DNA from: Nocardia thailandica NBRC 100428
GTDB taxonomy: Bacteria > Actinomycetota > Actinomycetes > Mycobacteriales > Mycobacteriaceae
Direction: 5' to 3'
NCBI RefSeq assembly: GCF_000308795.1
Contig: NZ_BAGK01000195.1
Span: 1-37,926, forward strand
Length of the DNA stretch: 37,926 nt
Shown here: positions 15,985 to 25,914 of the stretch, piece after piece
Position numbering within the stretch: the stretch's first letter is position 1
How the letters are laid out: every line of letters starts with the position of its first letter
The notes under the pieces: model-generated
Seen by the model: the letters and a program-made list of their open reading frames with translations, nothing else
Databases searched by the model: none
What the model was told of the DNA's origin: nothing
Position numbers and translations under genes: made by a program

Positions 15985-16931
15985 CGGCAGCGCCTCGGCC
16001 ACCGGCCGTGCGGGTGCGCGGACTGGGCAAGCAGTACGAGCTGCTCACCGCGCTGAAGGATGTCAGCTTCACGGCGGCCGCCGGCGCGGTGACCGCGATC
16101 GTCGGCCCGTCCGGCGCGGGCAAGTCGACCCTGCTCGACATGGTGCTCGGCCTCCAGAAACCGGGCACCGGCACCGTGTCGGTCGGCGGGCCGGGCAGCG
16201 GCATCCGCCGTGTCGGCGCGGTCCTGACCCCGCGCGGCCTGCATCCGGGACGCACCGTCCGCGACCAGCTCGCGCTCTACGCCCCCGCGGCCGGGGCGTC
16301 CCGCGACCGCGTCGCGGCGCTGCTGGAACAGGTCGGGCTGACCGCCTCCGCGGGCAGGCCGGTCGCCGTGCTGAGCGAGGGCGAGCAGACCCGCCTCGCC
16401 CTGGCCGTCGCGCTGCTCGCCGATCCGCAGCTGCTCGTCCTCGACGCCGTCGACGCCGGGCCGGAGCCCGCCGAACGGGCGGGCGTCCTCGACATCGCCC
16501 GCGCGCACGCCCGTCGCGGCGGCACCGTGCTGCTCTCGGCGACCAGCCTGGCCGCGGTGGTCGCGGCCGCCGACCACCTGGTCGTCCTCAGCGAGGGCAC
16601 GGTGGTCTGGCAGGGCACCCCCGAACGGCTGCGGCGCGGGCATCCGGACCGCCTGGTCGTCTCGGCCGCCCCGCCCATCGCGCTGGCCACCATGCTCGCC
16701 TCGGAGGGCTTCACCGACGCGGTGATGCGGCCCGACGGCAGGCTGGCCGTCGCCGAGGCGACCGAGGCGCAGATCCGGGCCGCCGCCGACCGGGCCCAGG
16801 TCCGGCTCAGCGCCATCGTCGCCGACCCCATCCACCCCGACCGGGTGCTCGCCTCGCTGACCACCCCGCGCCGCCCTCAGGTCCCCGCCTACGCCGGCGC
16901 CGCGTCGACCACCCCTGGGATGTCCCGATGA
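15981..16931 (+). CDS. ABC transporter ATP-binding protein with degenerate catalytic motifs
   Basis: A 316-residue ABC ATPase. Walker A (GPSGAGKST, 42-50) and the signature (LSEGE, 131-135) are clear. Three catalytic positions differ from consensus: the Q-loop glutamine position has Thr (AVLTPRG, T83), the Walker B catalytic Glu is Ala (LLVLDAVDAG, D155-A156), and the H-loop His position is Thr (LLSATSL, T188). Such a protein should bind ATP but hydrolyse it poorly, unless it works beside another subunit. The C-terminal about 100 residues after the ATPase core form a small extra domain. It overlaps the preceding gene by GTGA and the permease by ATGA, so it should partner that permease. Confidence 0.85.
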   Translation: MTAAPRPPAVRVRGLGKQYELLTALKDVSFTAAAGAVTAIVGPSGAGKSTLLDMVLGLQKPGTGTVSVGGPGSGIRRVGAVLTPRGLHPGRTVRDQLALYAPAAGASRDRVAALLEQVGLTASAGRPVAVLSEGEQTRLALAVALLADPQLLVLDAVDAGPEPAERAGVLDIARAHARRGGTVLLSATSLAAVVAAADHLVVLSEGTVVWQGTPERLRRGHPDRLVVSAAPPIALATMLASEGFTDAVMRPDGRLAVAEATEAQIRAAADRAQVRLSAIVADPIHPDRVLASLTTPRRPQVPAYAGAASTTPGMSR

Positions 16932-17707
16932 TCACTCTGCCCGCCGATCTGGTGCCCGGCCTCGAGGTCGAGACCCGCAAGGTCGTCTCGCTGCGTCCCA
17001 GCAGGCTGTTGCTGGCCGGGCCCGTCGCGGTCGGCCTGGTCGGGACCCTGATCACCGCGCTCGTCTCGGGCGCCGCCGACCCGAAGGGCACGCCCGCGAC
17101 GGGCGCCGCCACCATCGGGCTCTACCTGGGCATCCTCGCCGTCCTCGTCGCCGTGACCGTGCTCGGCGTCGGCGCGACCGCGGGCGAGTACAAGCGCGGC
17201 TCCCTCGCGCTGTCGCTGCTGTTCGCGCCCGACCGCGACCGCTTCCTCACGGCCAAGTACCTGACGCTCGGCCTGATGGCGCTGTTCGTCGCGCTGCTGA
17301 CCGAGATCGCCTCGACCGGGGTGCTGCTGCTCGGCGCCCGCGGCAAGTTCGAGTTCGGCGCGCAGTTCCTGCAGGTCGTCGGCGCCGGGCTGCTGGCGGC
17401 GGTGTGCTGGGTGATCATCGGCGCGGGCACCGGTCTGCTGCTGCGCAACGTGAGCACCGCGCTGATCGTGCTGCTGGGCTGGGCGTTCGTCTTCGAGCCG
17501 CTGGTCTGGGCCGTCGCGGGCGGCGTCGGGCTCGGCGGGCTGTGCACGCTGCTTCCGGTGTCGGGCACGCTGGCCGGGGTCATGGCGGGGTCCTTCCCCG
17601 ACAGCACCCTGTTCGCGCCCGCGCCCGCGGCCCTGGTGGTGCTGGTGTTCTGGGCGACCGTGGCCGGCGCGGCGGGCTGGTGGGACCTGCGCAGGCGCGA
17701 TCTCTGA
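16928..17707 (+). CDS. ABC transporter permease (ABC-2 type appearance)
   Basis: A 259-residue integral membrane protein with about six predicted helices, for example around LLLAGPVAVGLVGTLITAL, LGILAVLVAVTVLGVGA, LVLGLMALFVALLTEI-like region, GLLAAVCWVIIGAGTGLLL, ALIVLLGWAFVFEP and LVVLVFWATVAGAAGWW. The short GEYKRGSLALSLLFAPDRDRFLTAKYL stretch between helices 2 and 3 fits ABC-2 permeases, which export lipids, drugs or peptides. Its ATG overlaps the ATPase stop (ATGA). The fused exporter begins 10 bp downstream, so all four genes are probably one transcription unit. The substrate is unknown. Confidence 0.82.
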   Translation: MITLPADLVPGLEVETRKVVSLRPSRLLLAGPVAVGLVGTLITALVSGAADPKGTPATGAATIGLYLGILAVLVAVTVLGVGATAGEYKRGSLALSLLFAPDRDRFLTAKYLTLGLMALFVALLTEIASTGVLLLGARGKFEFGAQFLQVVGAGLLAAVCWVIIGAGTGLLLRNVSTALIVLLGWAFVFEPLVWAVAGGVGLGGLCTLLPVSGTLAGVMAGSFPDSTLFAPAPAALVVLVFWATVAGAAGWWDLRRRDL

Positions 17708-17717
17708 CGAGCCCGCG

Positions 17718-20700
17718 GTGAGCACCGATCGCACCGGCTGGCTGACCCGGCTGTGGCGGCTGTGCCGTCGTCATCCCGGGCTGCTGGTGATCCTCGCCGC
17801 GTCGATCCTGACGGGCGCGGCGGTGGAGATCGCGGCGCCGCTGGTGACCAAGCGCGCCGTCGACGCCGCCGGCCTCGGGGACACCGCCGTCATCGGGGCG
17901 GCGGCCCTCGTCCTGTTGCTGCTGGCGCTGACCCGGTTCCTCGCCACCTTCGCCCGCCGGTTGTGGGCGGGCAAGCTCTCCCTCGACGTCCAGCACACCC
18001 TGCGGGTCTCGTTGCTGTCCTCGTTGCAGCGGCTCGACGGCGCGGGCCAGGACGGCCTGCGCACCGGGCAGGTCGTGTCGCGGTCGATCACCGATCTGCA
18101 ACTGGTGCAGGGCTTTCTGGCCATGGTGCCGTGGTCGGGCCTGGCGGCGCTGCAGTTCGTGCTCGCCGTCGGGGTGATGCTGGTGCTCAGCCCGCCGCTG
18201 GCCCTGGCGGCCCTGCTGGTCGCGCCCGCGATGGGCGTGGTGGTGTGGCGCAGGCGGCCCGTGCTCTACGCCGCGACCTGGTCGGCGCAGCAGCGGGCGG
18301 CCGAACTCGCCGAGCACGTCGAGCAGACGGTGACCGGGGTGCGGGTGGTGAAGGGCTTCGGGCAGGAGGCGCGGATGGTCGACCTGCTCGAGGCCCACGG
18401 CCGCGCGCTCTACGCCGAGCGCATGCGCGCGGCCCGGATCAATTCCCGCTTCGCGCCGACGGTCTCGGCCCTGCCGCAGGCCGGGCTGGTCACCGTCATC
18501 GCGGGCGGCGGCTGGCTGGCCCTGCAGGGCACCATCGGCATCGGCACCTTCCTCGCCTTCACCGCCTACCTGGCCACCATGACCGCCTCCGCGCGCACCA
18601 TCACCTCGGTGGTGGTGATGGCCCAGCTGACCCGCGCCGCCGCCGACCGGGTCTTCGAGGTGATCGACACCGGACCCGAACACACCGATCCCCCGCGCCC
18701 GGCCGAGCTGCCGGACAGGCCGCTCGGCGTCGAATTCGACCGGGTGAGTTTCGGATTCGAGCCGGGCCGCCGCGTGCTCACCGATCTCGATCTGCGCGTC
18801 GCGCCGGGCGAGACGGTGGCGATCATCGGCCCGGCGGGCTCGGGCAAGTCCACCCTGTCGCTGCTGCTGCCCCGGTTCTACCGCCCGGACGCGGGCGCCA
18901 TCCGGCTGACCACGCGGGCCGACCCCGCCGCACCGTCCGGACGGGCGATCGACCTGGCCGACCTGCGCGCCGCCGACCTGCGCGCCGCGGTCGGCGTCGT
19001 CTTCGACGACCCGTTCCTGTTCTCCGACACCATCGCCGCCAACATCGCCCTCGGGCGGCCCGGCGCCACCGACGAGGAGATCAGGGCCGCCGCGAAGGCC
19101 GCGGCGGCCGACGCGTTCGTCACGGCCCTGCCGGACGGCTACGACACCGTCGTCGGGGAACGCGGGCTGACCCTGTCCGGCGGTCAGCGCCAGCGCATCG
19201 CCCTGGCGCGCGTCCTGCTGAACCGGCCGCGCGTGCTGGTCCTCGACGACGCCACCTCCGCCGTCGACGCCGTCACCGAGGCGGAGATCTTCGCCAACCT
19301 CCCCGACCCCGGCGACCGGACCACGATCATCCTGGCCCACCGCGAGTCGACCCTGGCCCACGCGGACCGGGTCATCCGGCTGCCCGGCCCGCCGCCGACC
19401 CCGACCGCCCCGACCGAGGCGGGGGCGGCCGCCCGCACGCCCGGATCCGCGACGGACACGCCCGGCGCGCCGTCGCGCCCCGCCCGGCCCGCCGCCGACG
19501 CGCCGCCGCGCCCCGGCCAGTACGCGTTCGCCAACGCCGCCGACAACGTCGCCGAGACACCGGAACTGCGGCGCACCCTCGAGTCGCTGCCGCCCGCCAC
19601 CGAATCCCCCGGCCCGTCGGCGGGCCTGCGCGCGCCGGAACCCGGTTTCTCCCTCCCGCGGCTGCTGCGTCCCGTGCGGGCGCTGGTCGCGGTCGTCGCG
19701 GTCCTGCTGGTGGCCGACGCGCTGATCGGGGTCGCGTTCCCGCCGCTGGTCCGCTATGCCATCGACGCGGGCGTGTCCGGCGCGAACGAGGCCGCGCTGG
19801 CGCGCGCGGCGATCGCGGGCGTCGTGCTGGTCGCGGCGGGCTGGGTGGTCGCGGCGGCGAGCACCGTGCTGACGGCGCGGACCGGCGAGCGGGTGCTGTT
19901 CGCGTTGCGGGTGCGCAGCTACGCCCACCTGCAACGACTGGGACTCGACTACTACGAGCGCGAGATGTCGGGCCGCATCATGACGCGCATGACCACCGAC
20001 GTCGACGCCCTGTCGACCTTCCTGCAGACCGGGGTCGCCACCACCGCGGTCGCGGTGCTGACCCTCGCCGGGATCGCGGTCGCGCTGGTCGTCCTCGACG
20101 CCGGGCTCGCCGTGGTCGTGCTGGCCACCCTGCCACCGCTGATCGTCGCCACGGTGGCCTTCCGCAAGGTGTCCTCGGTGACCTACCGGGTCTCGCGCGA
20201 GCGGATCTCGGCGGTCAACGCCGACTTCCACGAGAACATCGCCGGACTGCGCGCGGTCCAGGCCGCCCGCCACGAGCCGGTCGCCGCCGACCGCTTCGCC
20301 ACCTTCTCCCGCCGCTACCGCGACGCCCGGCTCCGCTCGCAGCGGGCCATCGCCGCCTACTTCGCCTTCGTGGGGGCCTGGGCCGACGCCGCGCAGGCGG
20401 CGGTGATCTTCTTCGGTGCCCGCGCGGTGGCCGACGGGTCGACCAGCCCCGGCTCGCTGGTCGCGTTCATCCTCTACCTGGGCCTGCTGTTCTTCCCGAT
20501 CCAGCAGCTCTCCCAGGTCTTCGACGGCTACCAGCAGGCCAGGGTCGGCCTGCGCCGCATCGGGGAACTGCTGCGGACCCCGTCCTCCATCGCCGCCGAT
20601 CCGCCCGACGCGGTGGCCGTCACCGGTCGGCTGCGCGGCGAGATCACCTTCGACGACGTGCACTTCCGCTACCCGGGCACCAGCACGCCCGCGCTGTGCG

Positions 20701-21425
20701 GGGTCGGCTTCACCGTGCCCGCCGGCGCCACCCTCGCCCTGGTCGGGGCGACCGGCGCGGGCAAGTCCACGGTGGTCAAGCTGCTGGCGCGGCTCTACGA
20801 CATTCCGTCGGAGACCACCGGAACAATCCGGGTCGACGGGATAGATCTACGTAAATTCATGCTCACCGACTATCGATCGCGGTTGGGAATTGTGCCCCAG
20901 GAAGCTCACTTGTTCACCGGCGACGTGGCGAGCAACATTGCATTCGGGCAACCGGACGCCACTCCCGATGACATCGAACGCGCCGCCGCGCGGGTCGGCG
21001 CGTCGGAAATGATCGCGGCATTACCGCGAAAAATGGACCAGCCGGTCGGGGAAAGGGGGCGCGGGCTGTCCGCCGGACAGCGCCAGCTCGTCGCGCTCGC
21101 CCGCGCCGAACTGGTCGACCCGGACCTGCTGCTGCTCGACGAGGCCACCGCGACCCTCGACCCGGCGACCGAGGCATCGGTGCTGGTCGCGAGCAGTTCG
21201 CTGAGCCGGGGCCGGACGACCGTCGTGGTCGCGCACCGGCTGGCGACCGCAGCCCGCGCCGATCTCGTCGCCGTCATCGATCACGGCCGCGTCGCCGAGT
21301 TCGGCACCCACGCCGAACTGGTCGCCGCGGGCGGCCCGTACGCGCGGCTGTGGGCTGCGGCGGGCGCGGGTGACGGAATATTCTCGGGCGGGGAACAGCG
21401 TCCGGCTCCGGAGCCGGGTCCGTAG
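17718..21425 (+). CDS. Fused two-half ABC exporter, asymmetric (Rv0194-type)
   Basis: A 1235-residue protein with two complete halves (membrane domain plus nucleotide-binding domain). NBD1 has Walker A GPAGSGKST (370-378) and LSGGQ (485-489), but the Q-loop reads VFDDPFLF (Gln replaced by Asp) and the Walker B Glu is Asp (VLDDATSAVD, D510). NBD2 has Walker A (GATGAGKST, from G1010), a normal PQEAHLF Q-loop and LLLDEATATLD, with the signature LSAGQ. One site is therefore degenerate and one canonical, as in heterodimeric exporters. Size and fusion resemble mycobacterial Rv0194, a multidrug efflux pump. A Pro/Ala-rich linker joins the halves. Around 20815-21040 codon use shifts to AT-richer codons, including an in-frame TTA at 21021. 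Confidence 0.9.
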   Translation: MSTDRTGWLTRLWRLCRRHPGLLVILAASILTGAAVEIAAPLVTKRAVDAAGLGDTAVIGAAALVLLLLALTRFLATFARRLWAGKLSLDVQHTLRVSLLSSLQRLDGAGQDGLRTGQVVSRSITDLQLVQGFLAMVPWSGLAALQFVLAVGVMLVLSPPLALAALLVAPAMGVVVWRRRPVLYAATWSAQQRAAELAEHVEQTVTGVRVVKGFGQEARMVDLLEAHGRALYAERMRAARINSRFAPTVSALPQAGLVTVIAGGGWLALQGTIGIGTFLAFTAYLATMTASARTITSVVVMAQLTRAAADRVFEVIDTGPEHTDPPRPAELPDRPLGVEFDRVSFGFEPGRRVLTDLDLRVAPGETVAIIGPAGSGKSTLSLLLPRFYRPDAGAIRLTTRADPAAPSGRAIDLADLRAADLRAAVGVVFDDPFLFSDTIAANIALGRPGATDEEIRAAAKAAAADAFVTALPDGYDTVVGERGLTLSGGQRQRIALARVLLNRPRVLVLDDATSAVDAVTEAEIFANLPDPGDRTTIILAHRESTLAHADRVIRLPGPPPTPTAPTEAGAAARTPGSATDTPGAPSRPARPAADAPPRPGQYAFANAADNVAETPELRRTLESLPPATESPGPSAGLRAPEPGFSLPRLLRPVRALVAVVAVLLVADALIGVAFPPLVRYAIDAGVSGANEAALARAAIAGVVLVAAGWVVAAASTVLTARTGERVLFALRVRSYAHLQRLGLDYYEREMSGRIMTRMTTDVDALSTFLQTGVATTAVAVLTLAGIAVALVVLDAGLAVVVLATLPPLIVATVAFRKVSSVTYRVSRERISAVNADFHENIAGLRAVQAARHEPVAADRFATFSRRYRDARLRSQRAIAAYFAFVGAWADAAQAAVIFFGARAVADGSTSPGSLVAFILYLGLLFFPIQQLSQVFDGYQQARVGLRRIGELLRTPSSIAADPPDAVAVTGRLRGEITFDDVHFRYPGTSTPALCGVGFTVPAGATLALVGATGAGKSTVVKLLARLYDIPSETTGTIRVDGIDLRKFMLTDYRSRLGIVPQEAHLFTGDVASNIAFGQPDATPDDIERAAARVGASEMIAALPRKMDQPVGERGRGLSAGQRQLVALARAELVDPDLLLLDEATATLDPATEASVLVASSSLSRGRTTVVVAHRLATAARADLVAVIDHGRVAEFGTHAELVAAGGPYARLWAAAGAGDGIFSGGEQRPAPEPGP
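20815..21040 (+). other. AT-richer patch inside the second NBD of the fused exporter
   Basis: Between about 20821 and 20940 GC falls to 66 of 120 bases (55%), well below the surroundings. Codons such as ATA, CTA, CGT, AAA, ATT and TTA appear here, while most of the gene uses GC-ending codons. The reading frame and the conserved NBD motifs are intact. It could be a recombination tract or a local constraint on the message. Confidence 0.5.
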
Positions 21426-21549
21426 CAACGCCGATTTGCCGCTGGGCATATGCTCGCATGTGGGCGTATCGGCAGCCATCAGCTGATACCCCAGCCGGGC
21501 ACGTCACAAACGTCGCAGCGCGAAGAACGAAATGAGGCGAACACCTGCT
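21426..21549. other. Upstream region of kgd
   Basis: The 124 bp hold no gene. A 10-bp palindrome ATCAGCTGAT lies at 21478-21487. I see no convincing -35/-10 pair and no well-placed Shine-Dalgarno site for the kgd start. Confidence 0.4.
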
Positions 21550-24500
21550 GTGAGCAGCTCAACTTCCCAGTTCGGACAGAACCAGTGGCTGGTCGACGAG
21601 ATGTATCAGAAGTTCAAACAGGATCCGTCCTCTGTCGACGAGAGTTGGCACGAGTTCCTCGCCGACTACACCCCTGAAGCCAACTCCGAGACCGCCGCCG
21701 CTCCCGCAAACACCCCCGCAGCGCCGGCCGCGGCCCCCGCACCCGCCGCGGCGCCCGTGAAGAGCGCGCCCGCCCCGGCCGCCCCCACCGCGCCCGCCGC
21801 GCCGGCCCCCGTTCCCGCCGCGTCGAAGCCCGCTCCCGCGCAGGTCCGCGCGCCCAAGACCACCCCGGCGCCGACGTCGAACGCGCCCGCCGCGCCGAAG
21901 ATCGCCGTCGCCGCCAGCGACGAGGCCAAGGTGCTCCGCGGCCCCGCCGCGGCCATCGCCAAGAACATGTCGGCGTCGCTGACCATCCCGACCGCCACCT
22001 CGGTGCGCGCGATCCCGGCCAAGCTGATGATCGACAACCGGCTGGTCATCAACAACCACCTGGCCCGGACGCGCGGTGGCAAGATCTCCTTCACCCATCT
22101 GCTCGGCTACGCGATCGTGCAGGCGGTCAAGGCGTTCCCGAACATGAACCGGCACTTCGCCGAGGTCGACGGGAAGCCCAACGCGGTCACCCCGGCCCAC
22201 ACCAACCTGGGCCTCGCCATCGACCTCGCGGGCAAGGACGGCAACCGTTCGCTGGTGGTCGCGGCCATCAAGGGCACCGAGGAGATGAGCTTCGGGCAGT
22301 TCCACACCGCCTACGAGGACATCGTCCGCCGCGCCCGCGACGGCAAGCTCGGCACCGACGACTTCACCGGCGTCACCATCTCGCTGACCAACCCCGGCAC
22401 CATCGGGACCGTGCACTCGGTGCCGCGGCTCATGCCGGGTCAGGGCGCGATCGTCGGCGCGGGCGCCATGGAGTACCCGGCCGAGTTCCAGGGCATGAGC
22501 GACGAGCGCATCGCCGATATCGGCGTCGGCAAGCTCATGACGCTGACCTCGACCTACGACCACCGCATCATCCAGGGCGCGGAGTCCGGCGACTTCCTGC
22601 GCACCATCCACAACCTGCTGATCTCCGACGAGTTCTACGACGAGATCTTCCACGGCCTCGGCGTGCCGTACGAGCCGGTCCGCTGGCGCAAGGACATCAG
22701 CGAGCGCGGCGTCGACAAGAGCGCCCGCGTGCTGGAGATGATCGCGGCCTACCGCAACCGCGGTCACCTGATGGCCGACACCGATCCGCTGCGCCTGGTC
22801 AAGGACAAGTTCCGCAGCCACCCCGACCTCGACGTCACCGAGCACGGCCTGACCCTGTGGGACCTCGACCGCACGTTCAACGTCGCGGGCTTCCACGGCC
22901 AGGAGCGGATGAAGCTGCGCGATGTGCTCTCCATCCTGCGGGACGCCTACTGCCGCCACGTCGGTGTCGAGTACACCCACATCCTCGAGACCGACCAGCT
23001 CCAGTGGATCCAGGAGCGCGTCGAGCAGAAGCACGTCAAACCGACCGTCGCGCAGCAGAAGTACATCCTGAACCGGCTCAACGCCGCCGAGGCGTTCGAG
23101 ACCTTCCTGCAGACCAAGTACGTCGGCCAGAAGCGCTTCTCGCTCGAGGGCGCCGAGGCGGTCATCCCGATGATGGACGCCACCATCGACCAGTGCGCCG
23201 AGCACGGACTCGACGAGGTCGTCATCGGCATGCCGCATCGCGGCCGCCTCAACGTGCTGGCCAACATCGTCGGCAAGCCCTACTCGAAGATCTTCACCGA
23301 GTTCGAGGGCAACATGAACCCGGCCGCCACCCACGGCTCCGGCGACGTGAAGTACCACCTCGGCGCCGAGGGCACCTACCTGCAGATGTTCGGCGACAAC
23401 GAGATCGCGGTCTCGCTGACGGCCAACCCCTCGCACCTCGAGGCGGTCGACCCGGTGCTCGAGGGCCTGGTCCGCGCCAAGCAGGACCTGCTGAACAAGG
23501 GCGACGGCCCCGAGGGCTTCTCGGTCATGCCGCTCATGCTCCACGGTGACGCGGCGTTCGCGGGCCAGGGCGTGGTCGCCGAGACCCTGAACCTGTCGGG
23601 CCTGCGCGGGTACCGCGTCGGCGGCACCATCCACATCGTGGTGAACAACCAGATCGGCTTCACCACCGCGCCGGAGAACAGCCGCTCCACCGAGTACTCC
23701 ACCGACATCGCGAAGTTCATCGGCGCGCCGATCTTCCACGTCAACGGTGACGACCCCGAGGCCTGCGACTGGGTCGCGCGCCTGGCGGTCGACTTCCGCC
23801 AGAAGTTCCGCAAGGACGTGGTCATCGACCTCATCTGCTACCGCCGCCGCGGTCACAACGAGGGCGACGACCCGTCGATGACCCAGCCGCAGATGTACGA
23901 CGTCATCGACACCAAGCGCTCGGTCCGCAAGGCCTACACCGAATCGCTGATCGGCCGTGGCGACATCTCCCTCAAGGAGGCCGAGGACGCGCTGCGCGAC
24001 TACCAGGGTCAGCTGGAGCGCGTGTTCAACGAGGTCCGCGAGCTGGAGAAATTCCCGCCCGAGCCGTCGGAGTCGGTCGAGGACGACCAGAAGGTCCCCG
24101 CCACCGTGCAGACCGCGGTCGACAAGTCCGTGCTGCAGCGCATCGGCGACGCCTTCCTCAACGTCCCCGACGGCTTCAATGTGCATCCGCGCGTCAAGCC
24201 GGTGCTGGAGAAGCGCCGCGAGATGGCCTACGAGGGCAAGGTCGACTGGGCCTTCGCCGAGCTGCTGGCCTTCGGTTCGCTGATCGACCAGGGCCACGAC
24301 GTGCGCCTGACCGGTCAGGACTCGCGGCGCGGCACCTTCACCCAGCGCCACTCGGTGATCATCGACCGGCTCACCGCCGACGAGTACACCCCGCTGCACA
24401 ACATCGGCTCGGAGAAGCCGGGCTGGTTCGCCGTGCACGACTCGGCGCTGAGCGAGTACGCCGCGGTCGGCTTCGAATACGGCTACTCCCTCGGCAACCC

Positions 24501-25293
24501 GAACGCCCTGGTCCTGTGGGAGGCCCAGTTCGGTGACTTCGTCAACGGCGCGCAGTCGATCATCGACGAGTTCATCTCCTCCGGCGAGGCCAAGTGGGGC
24601 CAGCTCTCCGACGTCGTGCTGCTGCTGCCGCACGGCCACGAGGGCCAGGGCCCGGACCACACCTCCGGCCGGATCGAGCGCTTCCTGCAGCTGTGCGCCG
24701 AGGGTTCGATGACCGTGGCGGTGCCGTCCACCCCGGCGAACTACTTCCACCTGCTGCGCCGCCACGCCCTCGACGGCATCCGCCGCCCGCTCATCGTCTT
24801 CACCCCGAAGTCGATGCTGCGCAACAAGGCCGTGGTCTCCGACGTCAAGGACTTCACCGAGTCGAAGTTCCGTTCAGTGTTCGACGAGCCCACCTACGAG
24901 CAGGGCATCGGTGATCCGGCCAAGGTCAAGCGCGTCCTGCTGACCTCGGGCAAGCTCTACTACGAGCTGGCCGCGGAGAAGGCCAAGCAGAAGCGCGAGG
25001 ACGTGGCGATCGTCCGGGTCGAGCAGCTCTACCCGATCCCGACGTACCGCCTGAACGAGGCGCTGGCCAAGTACACCGCGGCCACCGACATCGCCTGGGT
25101 CCAGGAGGAGCCGGCCAACCAGGGCGCCTGGCCGTTCTTCGGCCTGAACCTGCCCGAGGTCCTCCCCGACCGCCTCGGCAAGCTCCGCCGCATCTCCCGC
25201 CGCGCCATGTCGGCCCCGTCCTCGGGTTCGTCGAAGGTGCACGCCGTGGAACAGGCCGAGATCATCGCCGAGGCCTTCGAACCGACGGCCTAG
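21550..25293 (+). CDS. kgd: Multifunctional 2-oxoglutarate metabolism enzyme (Kgd)
   Basis: A 1247-residue enzyme close in order and length to M. tuberculosis Kgd (1231). The N-terminus [15 protein letters not shown] is the conserved docking-like motif, followed by an Ala/Pro linker (about residues 45-120), an E2-like succinyltransferase domain with the catalytic His338 in [15 protein letters not shown], and a thiamine-dependent E1 part with [17 protein letters not shown], the ThDP/Mg motif [10 protein letters not shown] (about 665-674) and NNQIGFTT. Known activities of Kgd are 2-oxoglutarate decarboxylation, ketoglutarate dehydrogenase E1o and 2-hydroxy-3-oxoadipate synthase. I choose GTG 21550, whose protein start matches known Kgd N-termini; an ATG at 21532 adds six residues. 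Regulation by FHA protein GarA is known for the family; GarA is not in this window. Confidence 0.96.
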   Translation: MSSSTSQFGQNQWLVDEMYQKFKQDPSSVDESWHEFLADYTPEANSETAAAPANTPAAPAAAPAPAAAPVKSAPAPAAPTAPAAPAPVPAASKPAPAQVRAPKTTPAPTSNAPAAPKIAVAASDEAKVLRGPAAAIAKNMSASLTIPTATSVRAIPAKLMIDNRLVINNHLARTRGGKISFTHLLGYAIVQAVKAFPNMNRHFAEVDGKPNAVTPAHTNLGLAIDLAGKDGNRSLVVAAIKGTEEMSFGQFHTAYEDIVRRARDGKLGTDDFTGVTISLTNPGTIGTVHSVPRLMPGQGAIVGAGAMEYPAEFQGMSDERIADIGVGKLMTLTSTYDHRIIQGAESGDFLRTIHNLLISDEFYDEIFHGLGVPYEPVRWRKDISERGVDKSARVLEMIAAYRNRGHLMADTDPLRLVKDKFRSHPDLDVTEHGLTLWDLDRTFNVAGFHGQERMKLRDVLSILRDAYCRHVGVEYTHILETDQLQWIQERVEQKHVKPTVAQQKYILNRLNAAEAFETFLQTKYVGQKRFSLEGAEAVIPMMDATIDQCAEHGLDEVVIGMPHRGRLNVLANIVGKPYSKIFTEFEGNMNPAATHGSGDVKYHLGAEGTYLQMFGDNEIAVSLTANPSHLEAVDPVLEGLVRAKQDLLNKGDGPEGFSVMPLMLHGDAAFAGQGVVAETLNLSGLRGYRVGGTIHIVVNNQIGFTTAPENSRSTEYSTDIAKFIGAPIFHVNGDDPEACDWVARLAVDFRQKFRKDVVIDLICYRRRGHNEGDDPSMTQPQMYDVIDTKRSVRKAYTESLIGRGDISLKEAEDALRDYQGQLERVFNEVRELEKFPPEPSESVEDDQKVPATVQTAVDKSVLQRIGDAFLNVPDGFNVHPRVKPVLEKRREMAYEGKVDWAFAELLAFGSLIDQGHDVRLTGQDSRRGTFTQRHSVIIDRLTADEYTPLHNIGSEKPGWFAVHDSALSEYAAVGFEYGYSLGNPNALVLWEAQFGDFVNGAQSIIDEFISSGEAKWGQLSDVVLLLPHGHEGQGPDHTSGRIERFLQLCAEGSMTVAVPSTPANYFHLLRRHALDGIRRPLIVFTPKSMLRNKAVVSDVKDFTESKFRSVFDEPTYEQGIGDPAKVKRVLLTSGKLYYELAAEKAKQKREDVAIVRVEQLYPIPTYRLNEALAKYTAATDIAWVQEEPANQGAWPFFGLNLPEVLPDRLGKLRRISRRAMSAPSSGSSKVHAVEQAEIIAEAFEPTA

Positions 25294-25303
25294 GTTTCCC
25301 GCG

Positions 25304-25351
25304 AACGGCCGAGGCCGGGTGGATCGAGCGATCCACCCGGCCTCGGCCGTT
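25304..25351 (+). terminator. Rho-independent-type hairpin after kgd
   Basis: A perfect 22-bp stem (starting AACGGCCGAGGCC, ending GGCCTCGGCCGTT) with a 4-nt loop (GAGC) begins 11 bp after the kgd stop. There is no long T-run, as is common for actinobacterial hairpins. The stem is highly stable and could also end transcription from the left-facing gene at 25417. Confidence 0.85.
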
Positions 25352-25416
25352 GTGCCGCGGGTGCCGGGTCAGCGCACGTCGGGCGAAGTCGGCCAGGCGC
25401 GCCACTCGCCGCTGTC

Positions 25417-25914
25417 CTACTTGTTCAGGGTGAACCAGGCCATGCCCGAGAGCTGTTCCAGTTCGGGGTTGCTGGGGTAGAGGTCGGCGGTCGCGACGAT
25501 GCTCGCTTCCACGCGGCCGGTGCCGGGGGCGGTGCCCATGCCGACGATCACGCCGTCCGGCGCGTCGATCACGCCGTTGGCGTCGACCTTCTGGGACTGG
25601 CCGCCGGTGGCACCGGTGTCGAGGTTCTTCCAGCGGAAGGCGATGCGGTACGCCTCGCAGGAGGACCCGGTCTGGGTGATCTTCACCCGGACACCGACCA
25701 CCCCGGCCTGCGGCTGCGGGACCGTCTCGGCGTTGACGATGGCCGCGCAGCCGTTCCCCGGGACCCGGGCGAGGGTCGGGTTGAACTGCGTGACCTGATC
25801 CGACGGCACCGCGCCCGCCGAACCACCGAACCCTACGAGCGCGGCAACGGCCGCCACGGCGGCCACCCCGACTCGAACCGAAACTCGTTGACCATGCTTG
25901 CTTTTCAGACTCAT
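25417..25914 (-). CDS. Small exported protein of unknown function
   Basis: A 165-residue protein with a classical signal peptide: a basic start (SLKSKHGQRVSVR), a hydrophobic Ala/Val core (GVAAVAAVAALVGFG) and a likely cleavage after AGA at residue 35. The mature part of about 130 residues has two cysteines (C56, C86) that could form a disulfide, and a beta-rich pattern such as VVGVRVKITQTG and YRIAFRWKNLDTG. I do not recognise a named family; similar small secreted proteins occur in Nocardia and Rhodococcus. The ATG at 25914 is preferred over a GTG at 25932, which would have its GGAGG directly abutting. The region upstream (to 26145) is AT-richer and holds the promoters of this gene and the divergent one. 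Confidence 0.72.
   Translation of the reverse strand: MSLKSKHGQRVSVRVGVAAVAAVAALVGFGGSAGAVPSDQVTQFNPTLARVPGNGCAAIVNAETVPQPQAGVVGVRVKITQTGSSCEAYRIAFRWKNLDTGATGGQSQKVDANGVIDAPDGVIVGMGTAPGTGRVEASIVATADLYPSNPELEQLSGMAWFTLNK

Noticed and set aside
17580..20663. A 1027-codon minus-strand frame across the fused exporter
   Set aside because: Composition is repetitive (RDR, HPR and similar runs) and mirrors the codons of the exporter, which has clear motifs.
21478..21487. Palindrome ATCAGCTGAT upstream of kgd as an operator
   Set aside because: Ten bases can arise by chance, and there is no second site or promoter element to support it.
21559..24765. A 1068-codon minus-strand frame across kgd
   Set aside because: It is the antisense shadow of kgd and shows no domain.
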